DNA from: DATFVA01 sp963839165
GTDB taxonomy: Bacteria; Bacteroidota; Ignavibacteria; Ignavibacteriales; Ignavibacteriaceae
Length of the DNA: 64,000 bases
NCBI GenBank assembly: GCA_963839165.1
Contig: CAWIUG010000005.1
Coordinates: forward strand, 682,001 to 746,000
Direction: 5' to 3'
Made by a program: the position numbers and the translations under genes. Within the stretch, counting starts at the first letter, position 1. Each line of letters opens with the position of its first letter. Shown one piece after another: positions 53,851 through 62,649 of the stretch. The notes beneath the pieces are model-generated. The model was not told the origin of the DNA. It did not search any database and worked only from the letters and a program-made list of their open reading frames with translations.

Positions 53851-54597
53851 TTGAAAGAAGCATATCATAAATGGTACACTAACTACCTAAACCGTGAATT
53901 CGAATTACTTGAATTCGGTCATTCGGGATATCCTGTGGTCGCCTTCCCTACTTCACGCGCAAGGTATTATGAACTTAAAGACTTCGGACTGATCGACTCT
54001 GTTTCACACCTCATAGATTCGGGGCACGTAAAGATTTATTGTCCCGACAGTATAGATTCCGACAGCTGGTATAATTATTCAATTCATCCCGCCGACAGAG
54101 TAAAAACTCACATTGGTTATGAAAATGTAATTCTTAATGATGTTATTGAATATGCAAGACAGGATTCAGGTTATAATAAAGTAGCACTTGCCGGAGCAAG
54201 TTTCGGAGCCTACCATGCCGCTAATATAGCATTCCGTCACCCTGACAGAGTCAGCTATCTTTTCTGTATGGGCGGAGCCTTCGATATAAAGCAGTTTATT
54301 ATGGGTTATTACGATGAAAATTGTTATTTCAATAATCCTCCCGATTATCTGCTGAACCTTAATGATGAATGGTACCTCAGCAGGATCAGGAATATGGGTA
54401 TAGCGCTTGGAACCGGCGATCAGGATATGTGCCTGCAGGAAAACATACTTCTCTCCAATATTCTCAACCGAAAAGGAATAAAGCACTGGCTTGATATCAG
54501 GCAGGGCGCGGGACACGACTGGCAATGGTGGCGGGAAATGTTCCCGGCTTATCTTTCCCAGATTCGTGCAACTAATTTCATTAATACGGAATTGTAA
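53851..54597 (+). CDS. Alpha/beta-hydrolase esterase
   Basis: 248 residues. The nucleophile elbow is GASFGAYHA (Ser117), with an acid in GTGDQDMC and a His in GAGHDWQWWREM. The start HKWYTNYLNREFELLEFGHSGYPVVAFPTS resembles the esterase D / feruloyl-esterase-like putative esterase family. No signal peptide is present, so it should be cytoplasmic. The substrate is unknown; the cluster suggests an ester or thioester of a small metabolite. TTG start. Confidence 0.82.
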   Translation: MKEAYHKWYTNYLNREFELLEFGHSGYPVVAFPTSRARYYELKDFGLIDSVSHLIDSGHVKIYCPDSIDSDSWYNYSIHPADRVKTHIGYENVILNDVIEYARQDSGYNKVALAGASFGAYHAANIAFRHPDRVSYLFCMGGAFDIKQFIMGYYDENCYFNNPPDYLLNLNDEWYLSRIRNMGIALGTGDQDMCLQENILLSNILNRKGIKHWLDIRQGAGHDWQWWREMFPAYLSQIRATNFINTEL

Positions 54598-54675
54598 TTC
54601 ATTTTAAGAATAGTTACTTTAATTTCGATTTTAGAACATTTCAATTTTTCACCCTAATCTCACAGGCAAATTTCT

Positions 54676-55632
54676 ATGAAAAAAATAGGAATTCTTTTCG
54701 GCCAGGAAAATACTTATCCATCTGCTTTTGTTGAAAGAATAAATTCCAAAAAGGAACCTGGAATACAGGCTGAATATGTTAAAATAGAAAAAGTAGAACA
54801 GGGTGAGAACTGCGGATATGATGTAATAATCGATCGTATATCGCAGGATGTTCCTTTTTACCGTGCATATCTAAAAAATGCAGCTTTATCGGGGACTGCA
54901 GTAATTAATAATCCTTTCTGGTGGACGGCTGATGATAAGTTTTTTAATAATGCCCTGATGACGAAACTTGATGTGGCTGTACCCAGGACAGTGCTTCTAC
55001 CTTCCAATCAGCATCCTGCTGATACCAATGAAAATTCATTCAGAAATCTTGCCTACCCGCTCGACTGGGAAGGTATGTTTAAGTATGTAGGCTTTCCTGC
55101 TTACTTCAAACCATTCTCCGGAGGCGGGTGGAAGAACGTCTATAAGCTGAATAATGCTGATGATTTTTTCAAAGCTTATAATGAAACTGGGCAACTTGTT
55201 ATGATGCTGCAGGAGGAAATAATTTTTGACACCTACTACAGGTGCTATTGTCTCGATAGAAAAGATGTACACATAATGCAGTATGATCCAAGGCAGCCGC
55301 ATCATCTACGGTATGTGAAGGGTGAAATTAAGGCGGAGAAGAAGGTGCTTAAGCAGATTGAAGAAGCCGTGTTAAGCATAAACAAGGCGCTTGGTTACGA
55401 TTTTAATACAGTTGAAATAGCAATGAGGGAAGGTGCTCCTTATGCTATCGATTTCTGCAACCCCGCACCTGACGCGGATATTCATTCTGTGGGGGAAGAG
55501 AATTTTGAGTGGATAGTTGAGGCTTCGGCTAATATGGCTATACGAAAGGCTAAAGAACATAAACCCGGTAAGAATAATCTTACCTGGGGTAACTTTATGA
55601 ATTCTTTTGTTAATGATGAAGGTCTGAGATGA
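54676..55632 (+). CDS. ATP-grasp ligase
   Basis: 318 residues. The pre-ATP-grasp N-terminus IGILFGQENTYPSAFVERIN leads to the ATP-binding strand FPAYFKPFSGGGWKNVYKL, then VMMLQEEIIFDTYYRCYCL and the metal site NTVEIAMREGAPYAIDFCNPAPDAD. The shape is that of RimK/D-Ala-D-Ala ligase-type enzymes, which join a carboxylate to an amine through an acyl-phosphate. The substrate is unknown. The gene overlaps the GCS2 gene by ATGA, a sign of a shared pathway. Confidence 0.85.
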   Translation: MKKIGILFGQENTYPSAFVERINSKKEPGIQAEYVKIEKVEQGENCGYDVIIDRISQDVPFYRAYLKNAALSGTAVINNPFWWTADDKFFNNALMTKLDVAVPRTVLLPSNQHPADTNENSFRNLAYPLDWEGMFKYVGFPAYFKPFSGGGWKNVYKLNNADDFFKAYNETGQLVMMLQEEIIFDTYYRCYCLDRKDVHIMQYDPRQPHHLRYVKGEIKAEKKVLKQIEEAVLSINKALGYDFNTVEIAMREGAPYAIDFCNPAPDADIHSVGEENFEWIVEASANMAIRKAKEHKPGKNNLTWGNFMNSFVNDEGLR

Positions 55633-56744
55633 CTGAGCCGGGATTATTCACATTAGGAATTGAAGAAGAATTCCAGATAATCGACCCCGAATCGCGGGAG
55701 CTTCGCTCGCATATTCAGCAGATCCTTGAAGACGGCAAAATGATACTTGCTGAAAATGTGAAGCCTGAGATGCATCAGTCGGTGGTTGAAGTCGGCACCA
55801 ACATATGCCGGGATATACACGATGCAAGGGATCAGGTTACCAGACTTAGAAGCGACCTGGCAAAACTTGCAATGAAGAAGCACCTCAGGATAGCTGCATC
55901 AGGAACCCATCCTTTTTCACACTGGAAGGATCAGAAAATTACTTCACATCCCAGATACAAAACAATTGTAACCGATATGCAGCAGATTGCAAGGGCCAAT
56001 CTTATCTTCGGACTTCATGTGCATGTGGGTGTAGACGACCGGGAAACAGCACTGCACATTATGAATGCGGCAAGATATTTTCTTCCCCATATCTTCGCGC
56101 TATCCACCAACTCCCCTTTCTGGCTCGGAAGGAATACGGGGTTCAAATCGTACAGGAGCAAAGTGTTCGACCGTTTTCCAAGAACCGGCATCCCCGATTA
56201 TTTCAACAGCCTTTCGGAGTATGATAACTTCATAAAACTGCTTATAAAAACAAAGTGTATTGACGACGCAAAGAAGATCTGGTGGGATATTCGTGCTCAC
56301 CCCATATTTGAAACACTTGAATTCAGGGTATGCGACATTCCAATGCGTGTTGATGAGACAATTGCTCTTGCTGCTCTTATGCAGGCTGTGGTTGCGAAGC
56401 TGCATAAATTAGTTAAACAGAATCTCGGATTCAGACTTTACCGCAGAGCGCTGATAGCAGAAAATAAATGGAGGGCGGCCAGGTACGGCATACAGGGAAA
56501 GTTAATTGATTTTGGAAAGCAGGCTGAAGTTGAGACCGTTAAACTGATTGATGAGCTTCTCGAATTTGTTGATGATGTTGTTGACGAGCTTGACTCACGC
56601 AGCGAGATTAATTATATAAAAACAATATGTGAGAACGGTACCGGAGCGGATCGCCAGCTTGAGGTTTGGGAGCAGTCGTATGATACAAAAAATGTTGTGG
56701 ATTTTATTATTGATGAAACTCATCACGGGTTGAACCTGGATTGA
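55629..56744 (+). CDS. Carboxylate-amine ligase, GCS2/YbdK family
   Basis: 371 residues. The catalytic opening FTLGIEEEFQIIDPESRELR is followed by EMHQSVVEVGT and GLHVHVGVDD, with a glutamine-synthetase-like fold. LEFRVCDIPMRVDETIALAAL fits the family. E. coli YbdK has weak gamma-glutamylcysteine ligase activity; natural substrates of most homologues are unknown. The overlap with an ATP-grasp ligase suggests two successive amide bonds, as in glutathione synthesis (GshA then GshB), but of a different product. Confidence 0.9.
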   Translation: MTEPGLFTLGIEEEFQIIDPESRELRSHIQQILEDGKMILAENVKPEMHQSVVEVGTNICRDIHDARDQVTRLRSDLAKLAMKKHLRIAASGTHPFSHWKDQKITSHPRYKTIVTDMQQIARANLIFGLHVHVGVDDRETALHIMNAARYFLPHIFALSTNSPFWLGRNTGFKSYRSKVFDRFPRTGIPDYFNSLSEYDNFIKLLIKTKCIDDAKKIWWDIRAHPIFETLEFRVCDIPMRVDETIALAALMQAVVAKLHKLVKQNLGFRLYRRALIAENKWRAARYGIQGKLIDFGKQAEVETVKLIDELLEFVDDVVDELDSRSEINYIKTICENGTGADRQLEVWEQSYDTKNVVDFIIDETHHGLNLD

Positions 56745-56773
56745 TTAATTAAGCAAGTTAAAAAGGAGAATTT

Positions 56774-57592
56774 TTGGCATCTGTTAAAGCTGCAGTTATT
56801 GACTTATATAATAACGAACCGAATGAAGGCATCCGCTGCATAAAAGATATTCTTTCCGAGGTTGATACAGGAGACGGAGTATCTTTTGATTACAAAGTGT
56901 TTGAGACACGGTATAAGGAGGAGATCCCGGGTCAGGATTATGATATATTCATTTCCTCCGGGGGTCCCGGAAATCCATTCGACGGTGAAGGCACGCGCTG
57001 GGAAAAGCTGTATTTCAAACTGATTGACAAGATCCTGGACCACAATCAGAATAATCCCGAAAGAAAAAAATATCTCTTTTTCATCTGTCATTCTTTCCAG
57101 ATAATGAGCAGATACTTTAAGCTGGGAAAAGTTTCCAGAAGAGACAAAACCTCGTTTGGACTACTCCCCTTCACCAAAACCAAAGAAGGAGCAGACGACA
57201 GGCTGCTTAAAAACCTTCCTGATCCATTCTATGCTGCCGATATAAGGCAGTACCAGGTAACTGATCCTGACAAGAAAGTATTTGATGAACTCGGAGCAAA
57301 AATCCTTTCATATGAAATTCCCGTATCGGAAAGAACAGAAAAAGCTTTTACAGCAGTAAGGATATCAAATGAAATAATCGGGACCCAGTTTCATCCCGAA
57401 GCCGATCCTGAAAGTATGCTATATCATTTCAGGCAGGAAGAACGCAGGAGACAGGTTGAGGATCTATTTGGTCCTGGCAAATATGAAGAGATGATAGGCT
57501 GGCTCCAGTACGAAGATAAGGTGAAACTTACAAGGAAGACAATTCTTCCAGGGTTTCTTGGTTATGCGGTTAAGGAATTAACTTCAACCTAG
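56774..57592 (+). CDS. Class I glutamine-amidotransferase-like protein
   Basis: 272 residues. The GATase core has Cys105 in FFICHSFQIM, and His207 and Glu209 in GTQFHPEADPES, giving a full catalytic triad. ISSGGPGNPFDGEGTRWEKL and AADIRQYQVTDPD are also in GMP-synthase-like proteins, but the ATP-pyrophosphatase half is missing. It could release ammonia for another enzyme of the cluster or cleave a gamma-glutamyl bond, as PuuD-type members do. TTG start six bases after AAGGAG. Confidence 0.85.
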   Translation: MASVKAAVIDLYNNEPNEGIRCIKDILSEVDTGDGVSFDYKVFETRYKEEIPGQDYDIFISSGGPGNPFDGEGTRWEKLYFKLIDKILDHNQNNPERKKYLFFICHSFQIMSRYFKLGKVSRRDKTSFGLLPFTKTKEGADDRLLKNLPDPFYAADIRQYQVTDPDKKVFDELGAKILSYEIPVSERTEKAFTAVRISNEIIGTQFHPEADPESMLYHFRQEERRRQVEDLFGPGKYEEMIGWLQYEDKVKLTRKTILPGFLGYAVKELTST

Positions 57593-57600
57593 CCTGACTT

Positions 57601-58779
57601 ATGATCCATCAATTAAGAAAAAAATTCAATACCGCATTCGAACAGAAGGAATTTGATAAATTTATACAGGATATAAACAGCGGGTTAAAGTACCCTGCCG
57701 ATTTCCGCATATCAGAAACTCCTGTTTTCCTTACAAGAGAATTTACAGATGAATTGATAGAAGCCTCCGACGAAATTATTAAGCAGCTTAAAACGGACGA
57801 TTTTAAGTCGCGCTCACTTTCGGCAATCCCTAATGACTTATATGTGCGGGGGGAAGATGATCACCCGCTTTTTCTTTCAATAGATTTTGCCGTCAGCAGC
57901 GCAAATGGAAAGATCATTCCTTCTTTGATCGAACTGCAGGGTTTTCCCACTATATATGCTTACCAGGCTTATTATGAGCGCCTTCTGGAAAAACATTTCA
58001 ATATTCCTTCAGGATATACTCCTTACTTTAACGGACTTGAAGAAGAAACATATTTGAAGATGCTTAAAGATGCTATTGTAGGTGAGGCGGATCCTGAAAA
58101 CGTAGTGTTGATGGAAATAGAACCGGAGAAGCAGAAGACACGGATTGATTTTGCGGCAACCGAGAAATTTCTTGGGGTAAGAACCGTAGATATTTCGGAA
58201 ATAATACGTGATGGGAAAACATTATATTATAAGGATGACGGCAGGCTTGTACCCATAACCAGGATCTATAACCGTGTTATTTTTGATGAGCTTAAACGAA
58301 AGAATATACATTATAATTTTGATCTGACTAAAGATCTGGATATAAGCTGGGCAGGACACCCGAACTGGTTCTTCAAAATAAGCAAGTTTTCCCTACCGCT
58401 GTTAAAAAGTAAATATGTTCCTGAATGCTGGTACCTGAATGAACTTGAAGAATACCCGGAGAATTTAGGTAATTACGTCCTTAAACCTCTGTTCTCCTTT
58501 GCCGGTCTTGGGGTAAAAGTTGATGTTACACATGAACTTCTCGATGAAATAAAAGATCGGGAAAACTATATCCTTCAAAGAAAGGTGGAATATACACCAG
58601 TTATTGAGACTCCCGGTAATGAATTTTCTAAGATCGAAATACGGATGATGTTCATCTGGCAGGATAAACCTGTTCTTGTAAACAACCTGGTAAGGATGAG
58701 CAAAGGTAAGATGATGGGAGTAGACTTCAACAAGGATAAAACCTGGGTTGGTTCCAGCTGTGCCTGCCACCCGGTTTAG
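57601..58779 (+). CDS. ATP-grasp-like protein of unknown function
   Basis: 392 residues, not confidently assigned. The C-terminal third has ATP-grasp features: NYVLKPLFSFAGLGVKVDV (nucleotide strand and Gly loop), YILQRKVEYTPVIET, and IEIRMMFIWQDKPVLVNNLVRMS. The N-terminal part (LPSLIELQGFPTIYAYQAYYE) contains a possible acid-rich metal site. It resembles circularly varied ligases such as the glutathionylspermidine-synthase type more than RimK. It ends with SSCACHPV, a conspicuous Cys-Ala-Cys-His tail. It follows the amidotransferase by 8 bases. Confidence 0.65.
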   Translation: MIHQLRKKFNTAFEQKEFDKFIQDINSGLKYPADFRISETPVFLTREFTDELIEASDEIIKQLKTDDFKSRSLSAIPNDLYVRGEDDHPLFLSIDFAVSSANGKIIPSLIELQGFPTIYAYQAYYERLLEKHFNIPSGYTPYFNGLEEETYLKMLKDAIVGEADPENVVLMEIEPEKQKTRIDFAATEKFLGVRTVDISEIIRDGKTLYYKDDGRLVPITRIYNRVIFDELKRKNIHYNFDLTKDLDISWAGHPNWFFKISKFSLPLLKSKYVPECWYLNELEEYPENLGNYVLKPLFSFAGLGVKVDVTHELLDEIKDRENYILQRKVEYTPVIETPGNEFSKIEIRMMFIWQDKPVLVNNLVRMSKGKMMGVDFNKDKTWVGSSCACHPV

Positions 58780-58893
58780 TATTCTCCTCAGGAAAATTCT
58801 TCAAAACTGTGAACCAGATCAGTAGTACTTTTAATCGATAAGGATATTTTATATTTTATTACGATTAAACAAGCAAAATTCTCTTTTAACCAT

Positions 58894-61800
58894 ATGAAAA
58901 AATCATTTAGTACTTCAAGGAAAAATATTACTTTTGAATTTCACGTTTCATCTGAAGCCCGGAAAAAATACAAGCTGGATGAGAATTTATTTACCCTTAC
59001 CGGAGATCTTGTTATAGCAAATTTTACCGGGGCAAGAAAGCTCGCGGATAAGATCAACCAGGTGAAAAAAGGTGAAAGCCATCCTCAGAACCTGACTACA
59101 CCGGGACAGATAAATGCAGTTGGACTTATCCATGAGATACTCCACTTTCTGCTTGGATATTATGAGGAGAAAATCAATCCCGGAGCCTTTACAAGAGTCC
59201 TTAAGCACCTCAAAGAAAATTTAACTGTCGAAGAAACCGATAAAGTACTTCTAAACTTCATAGAAGAATTCCCACCACTTGATGTTTATAAAGGGAATAT
59301 TGGAGCGGAAGATTATCTGATCGGAACCACGGGGAATAAACCAAACCGGGAAATCCTGATTGAAGAAGTAATACTGCTGCATCTCCAAAATAATAACCCG
59401 GCAACGTCGAACCTTTCAGATCTTTATTCTGATAAACCCCTTGCCGGTAAAACGAAATACACCGGATTCCTGGATGAAACCGAAAAATTCTTTATTACCG
59501 AAAAAACATTAGGGAAAGAAAATCTGCCTCTGCTTCAGTTTTTAAGAACACCAATAATTAAGAGTCCTTACAACCTTGAAGGTCAGCTCGATTTTATCCT
59601 GAAGGAATGGGGTGTTTTTGTATACGATAAATTCGGGAAGAGGCTGCTGGGAAGCAAAGATCTGATTCACGAAGATTATAAGCTGTTCATTCAGCATGGA
59701 GGCGGAGAAAAAGGGACTCCTCCGGTTCCTTCGTATGAATTTGACGAAGAATATTTCCGAAAACTTAAAGCAAGACTTGAAGCCGGTGAACATCTGTCAT
59801 CCGATGAAATGAGGTATTACCAGGCTGAATATGAAAAGTTCACAGCAGATATCGACTGGATGCCGCGAGTAGTAATGCTGGCTAAAAATACACACGTGTG
59901 GCTCGACCAGCTTTCAAAGAAATACCAGCGATCGATCACCAGACTTGACCAGATCCCTGATGAAGAGCTTGATCAGCTTGCAAGGTGGAATTTTACAGCG
60001 CTCTGGCTTATCGGCGTATGGGAACGAAGCACAGCTTCCCGAAAGATCAAACACCTCACCGGAAATCCCGAGGCGGTATCTTCAGCTTATTCACTCTACG
60101 ATTATATAATCGCGAAGGACATCGGCGGTGAAGAGGCATTTTATAATCTAAAGGAGAGAGCCGCCAGAAGAGGAATTCGTATGGCCAGCGATATGGTTCC
60201 CAATCATACAGGCATCTTTTCAAAGTGGGTTATTGAAAAGCCTTATTACTTCATACAGATGGATGAACCACCCTATCCTTCATATTCATTTTACGGACCT
60301 GATCTCTCTGACGATGACAGAGTATCGGTAAGAATTGAAGATAAATACTACTCACGCTCGGATGCTGCAGTGGTATTTCAGAGAGTTGACAATTACACAG
60401 GTTCCGCAAAATATATATACCATGGTAACGATGGAACAAATATGCCATGGAATGATACCGCGCAGCTTAACCTGCTTATACCCGAAGTAAGAGAATCGCT
60501 TTACCAGACTATTAAGCACGTTGCAGGAATGTTCCCTATAATCAGGTTTGATGCCGCGATGACGCTTTCGAAAAAACACTATCAGAGATTATGGTTTCCT
60601 GTTCCCGGGACAGCCGGGGCTGTACCGTCCAGGGCCGATTATGCAATGACAAGGGAACAGTTCGACAATGAAATGCCGAATGAATTCTGGCGTGAGGTAG
60701 TCGACCGGATGAAAGAGGAAATGCCCGATACTCTCCTGCTGGCTGAAGCTTTCTGGCTGATGGAAGGTTATTTTGTAAGGACACTTGGAATGCACAGGGT
60801 TTATAACAGCGCCTTTATGCATATGATGATGAAAGAGGAAAATGAGAAGTACCGGCTGCTCGTGAAGAACACACTCGACTTTAATCCTGAAATCCTGAAG
60901 CGCTATGTTAACTTTATGAGCAACCCCGATGAGGAGACCGCGGTTAACCAGTTCGGCAAAGGAGACAAGTATTTCGGTGTATGCGTTACAATGATAACCA
61001 TGCCGGGACTTCCGATGTTTGGTCACGGACAGATAGAAGGCTTCGCAGAAAAATATGGTATGGAATATAAGCGGGCCTATTATAATGAATTTGTTGACGA
61101 TAACCTGGTGCGCACTCATGAGGATCAGATATTCCCTCTGATGAAGAAAAGGTATCTCTTCAGCCAGGTTGAAAATTTCGAGTTCTTTGATTTCGTCGAT
61201 GACTCTGGAAATGTTAACGAATCAGTTTTTGCTTATACGAACAGAAGCGGAGATGAAAGAGCGTTTATTCTATATAATAACTCCTACCAGGAATGCCGCG
61301 GCTCAGTAAAATATTCGATTGAAAAAGCTGGTCCTTATGGCAAACGCAGTAAATCGCTCGCTGAGGCACTGAATATTAAATCAGACCATAACGTATACTA
61401 CATATTCAGGGATTACCATACTAAGTTTGAATATTTAACACCGGGCCGGGATATTTTCAATTTCGGACGGTTCTTTTACCTCAGAGGATACGAATACGCA
61501 GTTCTTCTTGATTTTCGTGAAGTCTATGATAACGACGGTACTTATGCAGCTCTGCATGACTATCTTCATGGTGACGGAGTTTATTCCATCGAAGATACCA
61601 AACGTGAACTTACGCTTGCCCCCCTGCATAAGGCACTCTCTTCGCTGCTTGAACCAATGCAGTTCAACGAAATAAAGGCTGATATTTTTGAAGGAAACAG
61701 TAAGGGTCTGAGCAGTCAGTTTCAGTCTGATCTTAATAATGCCGTCGATGAAATTAACAGGCTCAACGATGTTCCCCTGGATAAGAACGAGGTTCAAAAG

Positions 61801-62649
61801 GACCTTGCATCAAAATTCAAATCGGCAAGAACATTTACTGGAATAGTTGATAAGAAAAGCGAACCAACCAGGAAAGCAGCCTGGTTTGAAGAAGCAAGAA
61901 AGAACCTGGTATATTTGAATCGGGATGAATCAGCTGACAGCAGCAAAAATATAATAACCGCCTCAATTCTTCTGAAGGAATTACAGACCGGTAAGCCGGC
62001 TCCGGGAGCAGACAAGAACTTTTTCAGAAGGTTCCTTCTAGACAGAGTAGTTCCTTCCGGTTTACGGCAGCTTTCTCCGGGAAAAGTGAACGGCTTCGAT
62101 GAATACGGGCTTGTTAAGGTTCTATCAGAGAGCGGCACTGTGGGTGAATGGACAGAAAAATTCGATCTGTCTGGTACAAATAATTTAAGTACTCAAACAG
62201 CAGATAATACCAATGGAGGAATGGGATACATCGGTGGATTGATGGGCACTGATGAATTCAGGGATTTCATTGATGTGCACGAACATCTGGATATAGTTTA
62301 TTTCAATAAAGAAAAATTCGAAACTGTTCTGGATCATCTGTATACCATGTATAATCTCATCTCTCCCCTGAAATATGAGGTAAGTAAGAAAAGAAAGTCA
62401 GCGGCTGCGGCAAAAACAGGAAACGGTTCTGCAGCCTCTGAAAAATATGTGCTAGACCAGCTTAAAAGTTCCCACGCGTTCTTCAGCAGTCTGAAGAAGC
62501 TTGCAGCTTCAAAAGGCTACAGGTTTAACGACCTTAGAAATGAGTTGAAATCCAAGAAAGCTAAACCATCAAGGAAAACCAAAAAGAAGCCTGACGCAAG
62601 TAAATCAGGAGGAAAAACATCAACAAAAAAAAGAGGAAAAGGTGAATAA
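58894..62649 (+). CDS. Large GH13 alpha-amylase-family protein with unusual ends
   Basis: 1251 residues. The N-terminal 290 residues are not recognised and include a possible HEILHFLL metal site. The TIM-barrel has GH13 region I DMVPNH (433-438), region II RFDAAM (Arg551, nucleophile Asp553), and region III LLLAEAF (acid/base Glu618). Region IV appears as NFMSNPDEET (Pro678, Asp679), where the usual His-Asp has become Pro-Asp. A late all-beta segment follows, then a lysine/serine-rich tail. There is no signal peptide, so it is cytoplasmic. It may be a transferase or phosphorylase acting on alpha-glucan or trehalose-type sugars rather than a plain amylase. Confidence 0.85.
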   Translation: MKKSFSTSRKNITFEFHVSSEARKKYKLDENLFTLTGDLVIANFTGARKLADKINQVKKGESHPQNLTTPGQINAVGLIHEILHFLLGYYEEKINPGAFTRVLKHLKENLTVEETDKVLLNFIEEFPPLDVYKGNIGAEDYLIGTTGNKPNREILIEEVILLHLQNNNPATSNLSDLYSDKPLAGKTKYTGFLDETEKFFITEKTLGKENLPLLQFLRTPIIKSPYNLEGQLDFILKEWGVFVYDKFGKRLLGSKDLIHEDYKLFIQHGGGEKGTPPVPSYEFDEEYFRKLKARLEAGEHLSSDEMRYYQAEYEKFTADIDWMPRVVMLAKNTHVWLDQLSKKYQRSITRLDQIPDEELDQLARWNFTALWLIGVWERSTASRKIKHLTGNPEAVSSAYSLYDYIIAKDIGGEEAFYNLKERAARRGIRMASDMVPNHTGIFSKWVIEKPYYFIQMDEPPYPSYSFYGPDLSDDDRVSVRIEDKYYSRSDAAVVFQRVDNYTGSAKYIYHGNDGTNMPWNDTAQLNLLIPEVRESLYQTIKHVAGMFPIIRFDAAMTLSKKHYQRLWFPVPGTAGAVPSRADYAMTREQFDNEMPNEFWREVVDRMKEEMPDTLLLAEAFWLMEGYFVRTLGMHRVYNSAFMHMMMKEENEKYRLLVKNTLDFNPEILKRYVNFMSNPDEETAVNQFGKGDKYFGVCVTMITMPGLPMFGHGQIEGFAEKYGMEYKRAYYNEFVDDNLVRTHEDQIFPLMKKRYLFSQVENFEFFDFVDDSGNVNESVFAYTNRSGDERAFILYNNSYQECRGSVKYSIEKAGPYGKRSKSLAEALNIKSDHNVYYIFRDYHTKFEYLTPGRDIFNFGRFFYLRGYEYAVLLDFREVYDNDGTYAALHDYLHGDGVYSIEDTKRELTLAPLHKALSSLLEPMQFNEIKADIFEGNSKGLSSQFQSDLNNAVDEINRLNDVPLDKNEVQKDLASKFKSARTFTGIVDKKSEPTRKAAWFEEARKNLVYLNRDESADSSKNIITASILLKELQTGKPAPGADKNFFRRFLLDRVVPSGLRQLSPGKVNGFDEYGLVKVLSESGTVGEWTEKFDLSGTNNLSTQTADNTNGGMGYIGGLMGTDEFRDFIDVHEHLDIVYFNKEKFETVLDHLYTMYNLISPLKYEVSKKRKSAAAAKTGNGSAASEKYVLDQLKSSHAFFSSLKKLAASKGYRFNDLRNELKSKKAKPSRKTKKKPDASKSGGKTSTKKRGKGE

